Positions 12,911-23,527 of a DNA stretch of 64,000 bases are shown here, piece by piece (position 1 is the first letter of the stretch; each line of letters begins with the position of its first letter). This DNA comes from Buxus sempervirens (taxonomy: Eukaryota > Streptophyta > Magnoliopsida > Buxales > Buxaceae): positions 44,473,220-44,537,219 of the forward strand of contig OX387186.1 in the NCBI GenBank assembly GCA_947561395.2, written 5' to 3'. Both the position numbers and the translations under genes were made by a program. The notes beneath the pieces were generated by a model. The model was not told the DNA's origin. It was given only the letters and a program-made list of their open reading frames with translations, and ran no database searches.

Positions 12911-14128
12911 ATGAGGACCTTGTTTCCAATTAAGGTATCTTCCATTGAATCTAATATTCTAAAGAGGAGTATATGTGCTCTCTTGGGCTTGACGCCCTTT
13001 CAGAAATCTGGTCTTCTTTTCATCCAAATTATGTGTAAATCCTGTGGTAAAAGACCCAAAAAGAAAATATATTATAGAGAACCTGATCTGGACAGAGTTA
13101 TGGACCTCCAGAAGAAGCCATCGCTCATTCTACATCTTAAAGCCATCATCCAAAGCCAAAAAAACAACTCGCTCCTCATCAGAGACCTTGAGAAAGAAGT
13201 TGGATTCGTTCAGAAATGGAATTTCATGGCTATAATTGAAAAGTACCCATCAGTATTTTCTGTTAGCGGTGGAAACAAGACACCCATTTCAGTTAAACTT
13301 ACAGAAAAGGCTGAAAAGATTTCTGGCGAAGAAGATAATGCTAGAATGCTAATGGAACCCATTTTGGTGAAGAACCTGAAGAAGCTGTTAATGATGTCAA
13401 TGGACTGTCAGATTCCTCTTGAAAAGATTGAATTCATTGAGTCAGAATTGGGTCTGCCCAGAGATTTCAGGAAATCATTAATTCCAAAGTACCCAGAATT
13501 TTTCTCAGTGAAGGATATTAACGGGAAAGCTTATCTCTGTTTGGAAAGTTGGGATTCTTCCTTAGCAGTCACTGCTCGTGAGGAAAAAATAGCCCATGAA
13601 GGAAGCCCTGAATTTAGTGGGAATCACCGGAAGGCCACAATCTCTAAAGATGGTAACTTCTTTGGACCCTCAGCCTTTCGCTTGAGTTATCCTGCTGGTT
13701 TCCGGCCCAATGTGAGTTACCTTGAAGAAGTTCTTAAATGGCAGAAGATGCCCTTCCCTTCTCCATATTTGAATGGAAGGAGATTTGATCCTACTGACCA
13801 AAAAGCTCAAAAACGGGCAGTAGCAGTGCTTCATGAGCTACTCAGTTTAACCATGGAGAAGAGGATGAATTCTGCTCAACTGGATGCATTTCATGCAGAA
13901 TATCGGTTACCATGTAAGTTGCTACTTTGTCTGATTAAGAATCATGGTATCTTTTACATCACCAATAAAGGGGCAAAGAGTACTGTTTTCCTTAAGGAAT
14001 CATATGATGGATCAAAATTGATAGAGAAATGCCCCTTGTTAGTATTTTATGACAAGTTCATAGCACTCAGTGGCAGGAGAGATATCAACTTGAGTAATGG
14101 AGTTTCCTCATCAAAGATTTGTATGTGA
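12911..14128 (+). CDS. PORR-domain (WTF9/RPD1-like) organelle RNA-binding protein
   Basis: A single open frame of 405 residues. The ATG is the first after an in-frame TGA three codons upstream (12902), and the leader appears to carry an intron (11741-12633). Residues from about 55 to 390 match the plant organelle RNA recognition (PORR) domain: YREPDLDRVMDLQKKP, WNFMAIIEKYPSVF, GLPRDFRKSLIPKYPEFF, LCLESWD, LSYPAGFRPN, PFPSPYL and the late segment RRAVAVLHELLSLTMEKR-like, HGIFYITNKG and TVFLKESYDGSKLIEKCPL. Family members bind group II introns in mitochondria or plastids and aid splicing; some databases mislabel them as ubiquitin hydrolases. The N-terminal 40 residues (basic and hydrophobic, ahead of Met41) could be a transit peptide. 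Which organelle and which introns it serves cannot be told. Length is normal and no disruption is seen. Confidence 0.9.
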   Translation: MRTLFPIKVSSIESNILKRSICALLGLTPFQKSGLLFIQIMCKSCGKRPKKKIYYREPDLDRVMDLQKKPSLILHLKAIIQSQKNNSLLIRDLEKEVGFVQKWNFMAIIEKYPSVFSVSGGNKTPISVKLTEKAEKISGEEDNARMLMEPILVKNLKKLLMMSMDCQIPLEKIEFIESELGLPRDFRKSLIPKYPEFFSVKDINGKAYLCLESWDSSLAVTAREEKIAHEGSPEFSGNHRKATISKDGNFFGPSAFRLSYPAGFRPNVSYLEEVLKWQKMPFPSPYLNGRRFDPTDQKAQKRAVAVLHELLSLTMEKRMNSAQLDAFHAEYRLPCKLLLCLIKNHGIFYITNKGAKSTVFLKESYDGSKLIEKCPLLVFYDKFIALSGRRDINLSNGVSSSKICM

Positions 14129-14462
14129 AAGGGGACCTGGTAGCTAAATGTAATGTGAAAAGAGATTATTGTAAGCAATTATTCTCAGATGACTTTTAAG
14201 CGCTATTTTTTGTTCTTTTTGTTTCTCAATTTTACCTAGTTAAGATGCAAATGTCTCACATGGGCTTCTAATTTGATCATAGTTTCTATTTGGCATGTAC
14301 CTCTTGCTTGTGCCTAAGGTTCCATTAGGTGGACCTTTGTCTCTTAGCTACAGCTGTAGGCATCATATTGTTTCTGGTAGTCAAAGATCATTGTCTAGTG
14401 TTATTTTAAGCCTTTACTTCATTATTGTAAATTCATTATGACATGTTTAATAATATTTTAAA

Positions 14463-14989
14463 GGGCTTTTTGCATTTATACCTCTATATTATGATATATT
14501 TGCATGCATATCCTTTTGTTTTTAATATTTGTACTTATACCCCTCCATTCAGTATAACTGTTGCAAATGTACCCTAATGTCAATTTTCATTAACTTTTGT
14601 TGCTTATTTTTATTAAATGACTAAATTAACCTCTATAAGATGAATATATATAGCCAAATGACAATGGGTCTAGATGGAATTCCAATGAAAATTATTAATC
14701 GAGCAAATTAATATCAATAACTTAAAGTATATATGCAATAAATATAACTATATAAGGACTTAAATGAATTTATAAGATAATATAGGAGGACAAATACAAA
14801 ATATTTCTATTTTATAAAAGGTTACTTTAGTTATTTAACAAAAATAAACAACAAAAGTTAACGGATTTTAACTTCAGGTGTATGATTGTAATGATTATAC
14901 AAAATAGAGGGGTATAAATACAAATATTAAAAACAAGAGGATATATATGCAAATATAGTATAATATAAGGACATGGATGCAAAAAGCCC
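14463..14989. mobile_element. foldback Mutator-type MITE, 9-bp TSD
   Basis: A 527-bp element starting GGGCTTTTTGCAT and ending ATGCAAAAAGCCC. The arms pair over well over 100 bp on each side. It is flanked by perfect 9-bp copies of TATTTTAAA (14454-14462 and 14990-14998). A 9-bp duplication and long inverted arms point to a Mutator-like non-autonomous element. No transposase is present. It lies 334 bp past the PORR stop codon and may fall in or near that gene's 3' end. Confidence 0.85.
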
Positions 14990-14999
14990 TATTTTAAAG

Positions 15000-16680
15000 C
15001 ATGCTGGTGTTAAGGTTAATTTCTGCTTTCTCTAGGAAGAAATTATTTTTAATATGGTTAATTTGTATCTCTATTATTGCAATCAGAATAAGTAAACTAC
15101 TATAACTTTTGAAATTGACAAATATAACTCACAAAGGATGTCTTGTTATACTAGTTTAGATGGAGTTGGGTTACTCACACTAGATCAAAGTGCTTTTGTG
15201 ATAGGTTGCCAAACCCTTGATAGGTGCTTTTAGTCAATGAGTGCTGTACTCGAGGATGATGATTGATCTCCTGAGTGTAATCTTTAATCTTTTAATGGGG
15301 AAAGTTAATAACCACATGAAATATATTATCTTTTTGTTTGGAAGGATGGGTTTTGGTGTTAAATGGAGAAACTAAACTAAGTTTGGGTATCTGATTTTAC
15401 CTTTTCAATATGAGTGAAGGAGTTTCTATAGGTTTCTTCAACAGCACTAAAGACTTGATGCAAAGAGACCATTTATATAATATAAATCCTTATTCATCAT
15501 TGTGGTTGAGGCTCAAGGAAGGTTGTTTACGAAGGATGGAAATTGGTATGATCAACAGATTTATATAGTTTATCCCCCTCTCACCCACCTCTAGTTTGCA
15601 TATAATGCTCCAATCTTCTGTTCAGCTCTCATGGTCGGTTGATAGTTGTCAAATGCATCTTGTGATGTGTTGAGGCAGTTTTGGAATTGAAAGTTAACAT
15701 ACACAAGTGAGTAATTTGGAGGAGTTGATGGTTAAAATGGGGTGCAGAATTTCTTGCCTATGTCATGCAAAGGCTTCCCTTGGGATATAAATTTAATTCC
15801 ACTCCATTTGGGAGCAAATTTTGAGTAGCGCAGGGAGAATATCATATACTTTGGAAAATCTGATGTGTCTGGAGAATGTAGTCACTCTTATTATGAATGA
15901 TCCATAAAACAAACCAATCTACTTTATTTTTCTATTCCACATGTTGGCTTGTATTGGGAATTCAGCTGGAGAAGTTGCAGCATCAATTGGGAGGAGTTCA
16001 AAATATCATATAATTTGTTAGGATGGTGGTTTGCAGTGTACACCCCCAAGGATAAGAGGCTTTGGGCCTTAAGGCTGCAAACGCCTTGTGCACCCACGAG
16101 GGGTTGGGTCTTAAGACTGCAAAGGCCTTTAATAAGGCCTTGCTAAGGAAAGGACTGTGAAGGATTGGGATCAAAAGGTAAAGCTTTTTCAGAGAAAAAT
16201 TCGAGTCAAAGTTTGGCAGCAGCCTAAGGATTGGATAGCTTGCATGGTGGGACACATATATTTTCTATGCAAAGCAATCTCCATGGTCAAGGATTGTTAT
16301 TACAGCATAATCAGATTTTGAGTGGGCAGTGGTAGCAAAGTCCATTGCTAAGAGGACAAATTGTGTGGCAATTGGAAATATATGTCTCAAAGAAGCTTTT
16401 CCTACTATCTTTGTGATTGTGTAGAATGACAATGTGACGGTGAGGGCAATGGAAACCAGTGAGGGAAACTCTACCCTAGGAATATTCAACTCTGGACAAG
16501 ACAAGTTACTTTTCCTGGGTATTGGACATATTTTCAGCCTTTCTGACACAATACAATCTTTTGCTCAGCCCTCTTCTGCTGAATACTAGAGATGTTGGCC
16601 TTGGAGTAGAAGGGTTTAAATAAGATCCTATCATTGATAACCTGATTGCTATGAAATGGACTATTAAAACAGATGTGTTG
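15000..16680 (+). other. LINE-like debris, no intact gene
   Basis: No intact gene. Short plus-strand stretches read like fragments of plant LINE open frames, for example around 15950-16010 (SWRSCSINWEEFKISYNL) and 15500. They are interrupted by stops and too short to assign to a domain. Confidence 0.35.
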
Positions 16681-16682
16681 TG

Positions 16683-16883
16683 TAGAGGTGGAAATCTTAG
16701 GCCTGCCCATTATGCCCAATGCTTGGCCCTGTTTAAATCAGGTTTAGGTCCGAAATTTACGACTCGCTGGCCCATTTGGCCTGGTTTTTAAAGCCCAAAA
16801 TAAGTAGGGCTGGGCTCTGGCTAGCCATGTTCAAGCCCAGTGATATAGCTTTAGGACTCCTCAACTAAAATTCTAAAGCTGGT

Positions 16884-16914
<31 letters not shown>

Positions 16915-17551
16915 TAAGAAAAAGACAATCCAGGATTTGTAGAACAGTAAACCTAAGAGAAATACTCGAGGGAAGAATCACGTCGCCCACCAACTCTTGG
17001 CCTCTCACCTTTAGCAAAAACTCAAGGAATATCTCCTCTTAAACAATTAATTTGGTTAATATTCTCTGTCTTCAATTATATAGCTGTTCCTCTTTTATAA
17101 AGGTTACAAAGGTTTCCTTAAAAGGGTATTAGAAACTTTCTAATGTTGAAATACTAAACTACAGAAACTTTCCTAAGGCTGAAATAGGAAATAGAAACTT
17201 TCCTAATACTGAAATCGGAAACTATTTAAAACTGGAATTTTCCTATGACTGAAATAGAAACTTTTCTAATGCTGAAATTAGAAACCATTCAATTATCAGG
17301 ACAGACATTTGTAGGCTTTATTTGGAGGCTTCTAGAATCTGCTGCATCACCCAGCTTGTTTTTGAATCTCAATCCATGTATAAAAATAATTCAATACTTT
17401 AATGCAAATCTTAGAAATATTTTGTCATGTTACTAATTGATTTTATAATTTTGGTGGTACTTTTTTGCTTAAGTTACTAAAAAATAAGGGCTATCACACA
17501 CTGTATTAGGACAAGCTCAATCCTGACTCAGCTTGACCTATCGCCACCCAT
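16683..17551. mobile_element. decayed hAT-like element
   Basis: The left end TAGAGGTGG and right end CCACCCATA are similar to the other hAT-type termini in this window, and the interior just inside the left end is rich in GGCCC/GGGC words. The possible 8-bp duplication (GTGTTGTG versus ATCATGTG) is poor, so the boundaries are tentative. A 28-32 bp repeat built on GAAACTTTCCTAATGCTGAA lies at 17128-17290. Confidence 0.35.
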
Positions 17552-17689
17552 AATCATGTGGCAGAAGGAAGATAAGATTGTGGATCATCCACTCCTTCAG
17601 TATCTAGTTGCATTCAAGGTTTCTTCTCACCTTTTGGATAGGTTAGGCTTTTCTTGTGTTTTGTTGTGGAATTTTTGTGGTGCTGAGTC

Positions 17690-17810
17690 TAAAGTTCAAT
17701 AGAAGGAGAGTTGGTTTCCAACTTATTCAGAACATTTTCCCTACAGCTTTTTGGTGGGTTCTTTGGAGGGAAAGGGATAGGTGCATCTTTAAAGATTAAC
17801 CTTTTTCCTG
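17690..17810 (+). pseudogene. LINE zf-RVT-like fragment
   Basis: The plus strand reads LIQNIFPTAFWWVLWRERDR followed by CIFKD. This resembles the W-x2-W-x-ER-N/D-x-R-x-F pattern in the C-terminal zf-RVT region of plant L1-type LINEs. No flanking reverse transcriptase is in the same frame. Confidence 0.5.
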
Positions 17811-18229
17811 AAAATGAAGAGTAAACAATGGAAAAGAAAGGAAGATGCTCTTTTTATTTTATTTTTTCTATTGTTTTCTTCCAAATCAAACATGGCCTAA
17901 AGATTTATTGGGGCTTCATTATACTATGTTTTGTGGATATTGGCAGCCTTTTGTTTTTTCTTTTTGTGGCGCTTCTGATTTTTTATTTAGCAAATTAATT
18001 GCTTGTCAATTGCTGCTTGCCTTTTTTTTTAAGTGGGCTAGTTGTAGGTATTAATTTCATGTATGGCAGGTTGTCCTAGAATAGATAGTATTGAATCCTA
18101 CTACCAATGCGACTCTCTTGCTAATGATAGTTTTTCAAAAGAGGCTTTAGCTACTAGCTTAGCCTCAACTCCCACTAAGTTTGGTTTTACTCTACTTACT
18201 AATTAGATCACTCAGTAACAATCAATCAA

Positions 18230-19710
18230 TCAATTAATCAAGGCCTAATGCGTTATCCCAAATAGTTAAAAGTCCACAGCAGGATCCATTTTCTTCCATC
18301 CCAATGTATTTAAGAACATATCTGCAATCAGCCTATGGGTATTCATATCCATTATAACATACTCTATCCATGTACTTTTTGGTCTTCCCCTTGCTTTCAT
18401 AGATATTTCAATGTATACACTTCAACAACTTCTCATAGTTGCCTACTTAGGTCTTCACTTTACATGCCTGGACCATCTTAGCTTACTTTCCTCTATCTTG
18501 TCATATATTTGGGGAAAGCCTAACCACTATTTAATATTTTTATTCATTATCTTTCGTAGTCTCCTCATGCATCCATCTCAATATCTTCATCTGAGTTTCA
18601 TATTCATATGTCTCTTTTTGGTTGCCCAGCATTTTGATCAATAAATCAAAATTCACCAAAAGAGGCCTAATGATTATCTTCTATATATATAATATTTTTC
18701 AGGTTAAGTGGGAAACATCGATCACATAAGACCCTAGATACACCTCTATGTTTGAGCCATTCAGCCCTAATTTTATGTGCAAGTGTGCAACATCCTCATC
18801 AATATCTCCTTTCTTGTGAAATGATCCAAGTTAACAAAATTGATTACTTTAAGGAATCTCTCGATTCTTAATTCTTATCATTGAATCACCTCTACCATTT
18901 TTTGTATTAAAGTTACACTTGATATACGCAGTCTTAGATCAGTTTATCTTAAAAACCTTTGATTCTAAATTATCCGTCTATATCTCCAATTTTGCACCAA
19001 ATCGTTCATTAGTTTGGTCCATGAACATTACATCATCTGCAAATAACAATAAGGCACCTCCTCTTGTATATGGCTAGTTAGATAACCTATTGTTATTTGG
19101 AAGTCATTTATCTCACTACCTACTGCTTTCAGTATAGTTACTTCTCTCTCTTACATGTCCTAAATTACTTAAATATACATCATCGGTACTCAATTTTTTT
19201 GTCCGAAACCCACAAAACTAACTCTCTTGGGACCTTATGATATGCTTTTTCTAGTTCAATAAACATTATAGGAAGGTCTCTCTTTTTCTCTTTGGACATC
19301 ACTAATTTTCTGAGTAAGAAGATTTCCTCAATGGTGGATCTCCCTGGCAGAAAGCCAAACTAATTTTCTGGAACTTTTGATTTTTTTCCTTTATTCTATC
19401 ACTCTTTCCCGTCATTTTATAGTTTGGCTCATAAGCCTTATTTTACAGTAGTTGGTGAAACTATGGATGTCTCCTTTATTCTTATATTTAGGTACCACAC
19501 TACTCCTCCTCCAAGCATTATGCTGTTCTCCAGTCCTCAAAATTTTCTCAAATAATATGGTTGACCACATTACACCAGTCTCTCCCATGCGCTTCAATTA
19601 ATACCATCTGGTCCTAAGGCTTTTTTTTGCTCACATTTTGCTAAAGCCCACTTCACTTCAGGGGCCAGACTAAGAATATAAGAATGTTTTCTTGGTCCTC
19701 TGATGACCAC
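18230..19710 (-). pseudogene. L1-type LINE reverse transcriptase relic
   Basis: The minus strand carries, in order, recognisable reverse-transcriptase blocks broken by stops and frameshifts. KALGPDGIN is near 19600; WRRSSVVPKYKNKGDIHSF at 19470-19530; FGFLPGRSTIEEIFLLRKL at about 19310-19365; then FIELEKAYHKVPREL. The catalytic FADD box (LLFADDVMF) is near 19030-19055. Downstream come ESKVFKIN-SKT-YIKCNF and WLKHRGVSRVLCD-like segments, corresponding to the thumb and later region. The order matches plant L1 ORF2. The N-terminal endonuclease is absent or unrecognisable. It is a dead copy. Confidence 0.85.
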
Positions 19711-20401
19711 ATTTGTACTGGTATATGGTTCTTCAAACCTTATAACCACTTGGCAGTAATCCTATATGAATGATGCTGTCTTCTCAAGATCGAATTTTAA
19801 TCCTGGCACTAACTCAAAATAATGAGAAACCTATACCATCTAAAAAGTAAGATGGTATTATCTATCAACAAATTGTAAATGATAACCCTTATTGATGGGA
19901 GATGATCAAAGAAAATTAATTTTTGAGATCATGTTAAAAAAAAGTTTGAAAGGAAATTAACAATATGGAAGAAGTCTTATGTTTCATTTGGAGGGAGAAG
20001 TACTCTTTCCTGGGTTATGACAGCTATGGTTCCTATTTACTGAATGATAATCTTCATAATGCCAGAGAAACTAGTGAAGAGTGTAAATATAAATTTTGTG
20101 ATAAGTTAAAAAGTGTTTATAGTTCTTACATATAAGGGCAGTTTTGTCGTTTAAATTTATATTACTATTTAAAGCAAAGAGGCCTTCTTCATGCAGGTTT
20201 TAGATTTTGGCTTCACCCATTTTTGACTTCCCAAAATTATCCTTCAGAATTTAAACTTTTATTTGATATTGCCCACTTGTTTCAAGAATGTTGTTCTGGG
20301 TGTAATAACTCCTGATTTCTATACCACTTTTTGGAAAACATTTTTGCCTTTTTGAAAGAATTACATTGTTATTTTTTTTTGGGAGGAATTCTATAAAAAG
20401 C

Positions 20402-20987
20402 AGGATCATTCAATCTTTTTTTGGTAACGAAGGAGGGATATTGAATAAAAGAATGAAGGAGATGGCAGAAAACTGCAAATCACCTGCCACAAGCAAACAA
20501 AAAAGAAGCCGGTGCACATACTAGTACAAGTTATAGAAAACTGCAAATCACCTGCCACAAGCAAACAAAAAAGAAGCAGGTGCACATACTACTACAAGTT
20601 ATAGACACTAAAGCACACAACTCTAGTCCCCATAACTACCCATCAAAAGTCTCCCTTAAGCCTCATACATTAGTTAAGCCGGCTGAATGCCATAGAACAT
20701 ATCCAGGCTTGTTTCCCCTTTCTTTGCAAGTCTATCTGCCATTGAGTTGGCTGACCGAGGTACATGGTTGAATGAGCTGTTCAATTCAAGAGTCAATAAT
20801 TAAGCTCTCCCAACTGGGCAGAGTAGCTGCCAAGAAGGTAGAATGTCAGAAGCTATTCATCAGAATGATTGCTGAATCACCCTTCCACTATCAACTTATG
20901 GAAACCTTTTGCCTTCGCTTTATCCAACCCTGTCAACTAAATGGTTCCAATAAGATGGTTGGAGAAATAAATTAGGATCTTTCAATC
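20402..20987 (-). mobile_element. 5'-truncated LINE with RNase H tail, 14-bp TSD
   Basis: Insertion 20416-20973 is flanked by AGGATCATTCAATC (20402-20415) and AGGATCTTTCAATC (20974-20987), a 14-bp duplication with one mismatch. On the minus strand it ends in GTTACC plus an A run (seen as T's at 20416-20421). It encodes an RNase H C-terminus, HVPRSANSMADRLAKKG, near 20700-20750. Plus-strand open frames at 20580-20771 and 20772-20975 are antisense to it and not genes. It carries a 68-bp tandem duplication. Confidence 0.8.
20468..20603. repeat. 68-bp tandem duplication
   Basis: Two near-identical copies (20468-20535 and 20536-20603), each beginning GAAAACTGCAAATCACC and ending AAGTTATA. They differ at only a few positions, so the duplication is younger than the LINE copy that holds it. 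Confidence 0.9.
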
Positions 20988-22995
20988 TATGTATTAGTTT
21001 GTAGTAAAATGGTTCCACTAGGAAAGGTCTCAATTGCATCTTTTCTAATGTTATCTACTTTCAAGAGATCTTAATGGATATATTAAAATTTTTATTTAAA
21101 TTGATAAATATAAAATATTTTTTTATTTAAAAAGTATCTTATATCATTTATAATTTGTAACTTTTAAATTAAAAGTAATACATTTAATTTCTTGATTATC
21201 TACTTGTAATTACATAAATCACCCACTAGTTTTATCATAAATAGAAGCCTAAAAAGGTCAACCAGAATTAGTGGACTGTTTGTTTTCTCCCCAAAGTTTC
21301 TTCTCTCTTCCTTCTTCCTTCTCATCTATTCTTTTTTTTTTCTTTTTAACATGTTATTAGAGCACAAGCCCCTTAGGGCAGGTTATTGGTTTCATTCTCC
21401 AACTTTTCTTCTTCTTTCTTCCTTGATTCTTTTTTCTAAGAAAACACCTGTAGGATGTGAGAACTTGTTTTCTTTGTCTTCTATTGTGGGTATGTGTTGT
21501 GCATCAACCTAGAGGATCGACTGCATGTTTGTATGTGAGAAATTGTCCTTTTGACTAGTGATAAGGATTTATTTTGGCTGTGGCTGCTGTTTTCTCATGT
21601 TTAGAGATCAACAGTTCTCATGATTTTCAACTGCTCTAGTTTCTGATCTGTGGCTGCTGTTCTCAAGTTCAGAGATATGAGTGGTTAGAAAAAAGAAAAA
21701 AAGAAGGTGTTTAGAGATCTGTGATTGTTAAATGCACACTGAAGCTTTTTTTTTTTTAAATAGTTCTGGCATATATTTTGATGTAAGCCTTTAAATGCTG
21801 TTCATTATCACTGTGACTCTTTTCTCTTTATATTGAAGTAAAGTGCTACATTTCTATTTAGATTCATAGTTAACTATACAGATCATGCTGTTGAAGTTTC
21901 ACCATCACAACAGAAAATTTTGCTGGCATGTTGAAATTGTGGAGAAATTTTGTTAATTCTTGGAATTTTCAAGTAAAACTCTTAGGCATTAAATGAGTAT
22001 TACATATACCAAAAAATCCCAAAAAAAACCTCAAGAAAAGGTTTTTATGTCAATTTTCCTGATTAATGAGCTTTAAATATGAATGACTGTGCATTTTTTT
22101 AGATAGTATTGTGATCACTGAACTTGATTCTTTGAAAGGTGGAAATACTGGAAGAATCAATTTATATTTTAGCCATGAGCTCCAAGACGTCCAATTTATA
22201 GGATACATGCTTTTATGTGATAAAAGAGGTCGGTTTAGGTCCTGCCAAAGAAGGTTACCAGGAGGGGTGGACTAACAACAGAACTAACCTTTGGTATTTT
22301 TATGCAACATGGCTGTAGTCAAACTTGAACACACGTTCTCATGTTGGCAGCGTGCGGCTTCTACCATCTCATTAAGTGATGTGTTTCTCATGTTTATATG
22401 TAATATTATTATTATGATTGCACATATTAATAGACTGCTTTGTGATGACTATCAAGAAAACATGAAAATCTATGTTTGTGACCATATTTTGGTTAATTCT
22501 GGAAACTATAGTCACTTACGGGTCTTATTTGTTGTTTTGCTTGTCAAGATTATTCTTGTGACTGCAACCCTGTTGTTGATCTTGTGTAATTGTGAATTTT
22601 TGTAAATCGTCTATGGTGTGGAAATTTTTCTCTCGTTATGTGGAAAAGGGTGGAGAAGGAAAAGTAAAAAAGAAGTAAAAGATGAAAAAAATAGAAAAGA
22701 ATTGATAGTACTTTCCATACTAAGCTCAAGTCATCTCTTGGAGATTTAGGTGGTTATCTAAACAATTGCTAATCATTTTGGAACAAGAAGAATCTCTTAT
22801 GTCTCTGAAATATGAGATGGTTTTGTTGGTCAATATATGCTTCACTACTACAGATATAGGTCTATCATGGAAGCATGTTATAGTACTGTCCAACAGAGTT
22901 TCAAACTGGATCTTTGGTAGTTCTGGTCATTAGTGATCGAGTTTTATGGAGTCCAATTGTTGAATCCACATAACAGACCAATATAGGAAGTGTCA
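20988..22995. other. intergenic, possible retrotransposon remnant
   Basis: No gene recognised. At about 21349 the words TTATTAGAGCACAAGC, after pyrimidine-rich sequence and a TATA-like ATAAATAGAAGCC (21236), resemble a decayed Copia LTR/primer-binding junction (canonical TGGTATCAGAGC). No coding remnant follows, and the call is weak. Confidence 0.3.
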
Positions 22996-23003
22996 GTGAA
23001 AGG

Positions 23004-23519
23004 CAGAGGTGGCAACCAGCTGGGCCAGGCTTAGCATAGGGTATAAGTCATTATGCATGCCTGGCAGGCTGGGCCAGCCCGGTTTTCAGGCCTAACGTTC
23101 ATGCCTAAGCTTGGTCCTAAAATATCATTAAAAGCCCTAGCCTGTCATGATTTTTGTAAATATATATACTTTTAATTTTCTTGGTTAAGAACATTTAAAA
23201 TTTTTATATTCATCTATATTTAAAGATTTTTTATACTTATTTTTCAACACTTAAAGCACAAATACCAAAATACATATCTATATATATATATATATATAAT
23301 TAGTAATACAATAAAATAATCTTAAAATATACAAAAAACCATACATGCTTTGAAGTTCAAAACTGGGTTAGGCCAGGCTTCAACATGCCTAGCTCGCACT
23401 TGGCTCTAATTATTTTGGGCTTTACAAAACTGGGCCAATAGGCCCATGGACCTCAAAATTAGAACCTAAGCTCGATTTAAACCAACCTGGGCTCATCGGA
23501 CCTAAAATTGCCACCCCTA
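23004..23519. mobile_element. hAT-like non-autonomous element, 516 bp
   Basis: The left end CAGAGGTGGCAACCAGC pairs with the right end TTGCCACCCCTA. Flanks GTGAAAGG (22996-23003) and GTGAAAAG (23520-23527) form an 8-bp duplication with one difference. The ends are rich in GGGCC/GGCCC words, and the AT-rich centre includes a TA run near 23278-23298. No transposase is present. Confidence 0.75.
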
Positions 23520-23527
23520 GTGAAAAG

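Noticed and set aside
21236..21370. Possible Copia LTR end and primer-binding site
   Set aside because: The primer-site match is degenerate, the LTR start could not be found and no gag/pol follows.
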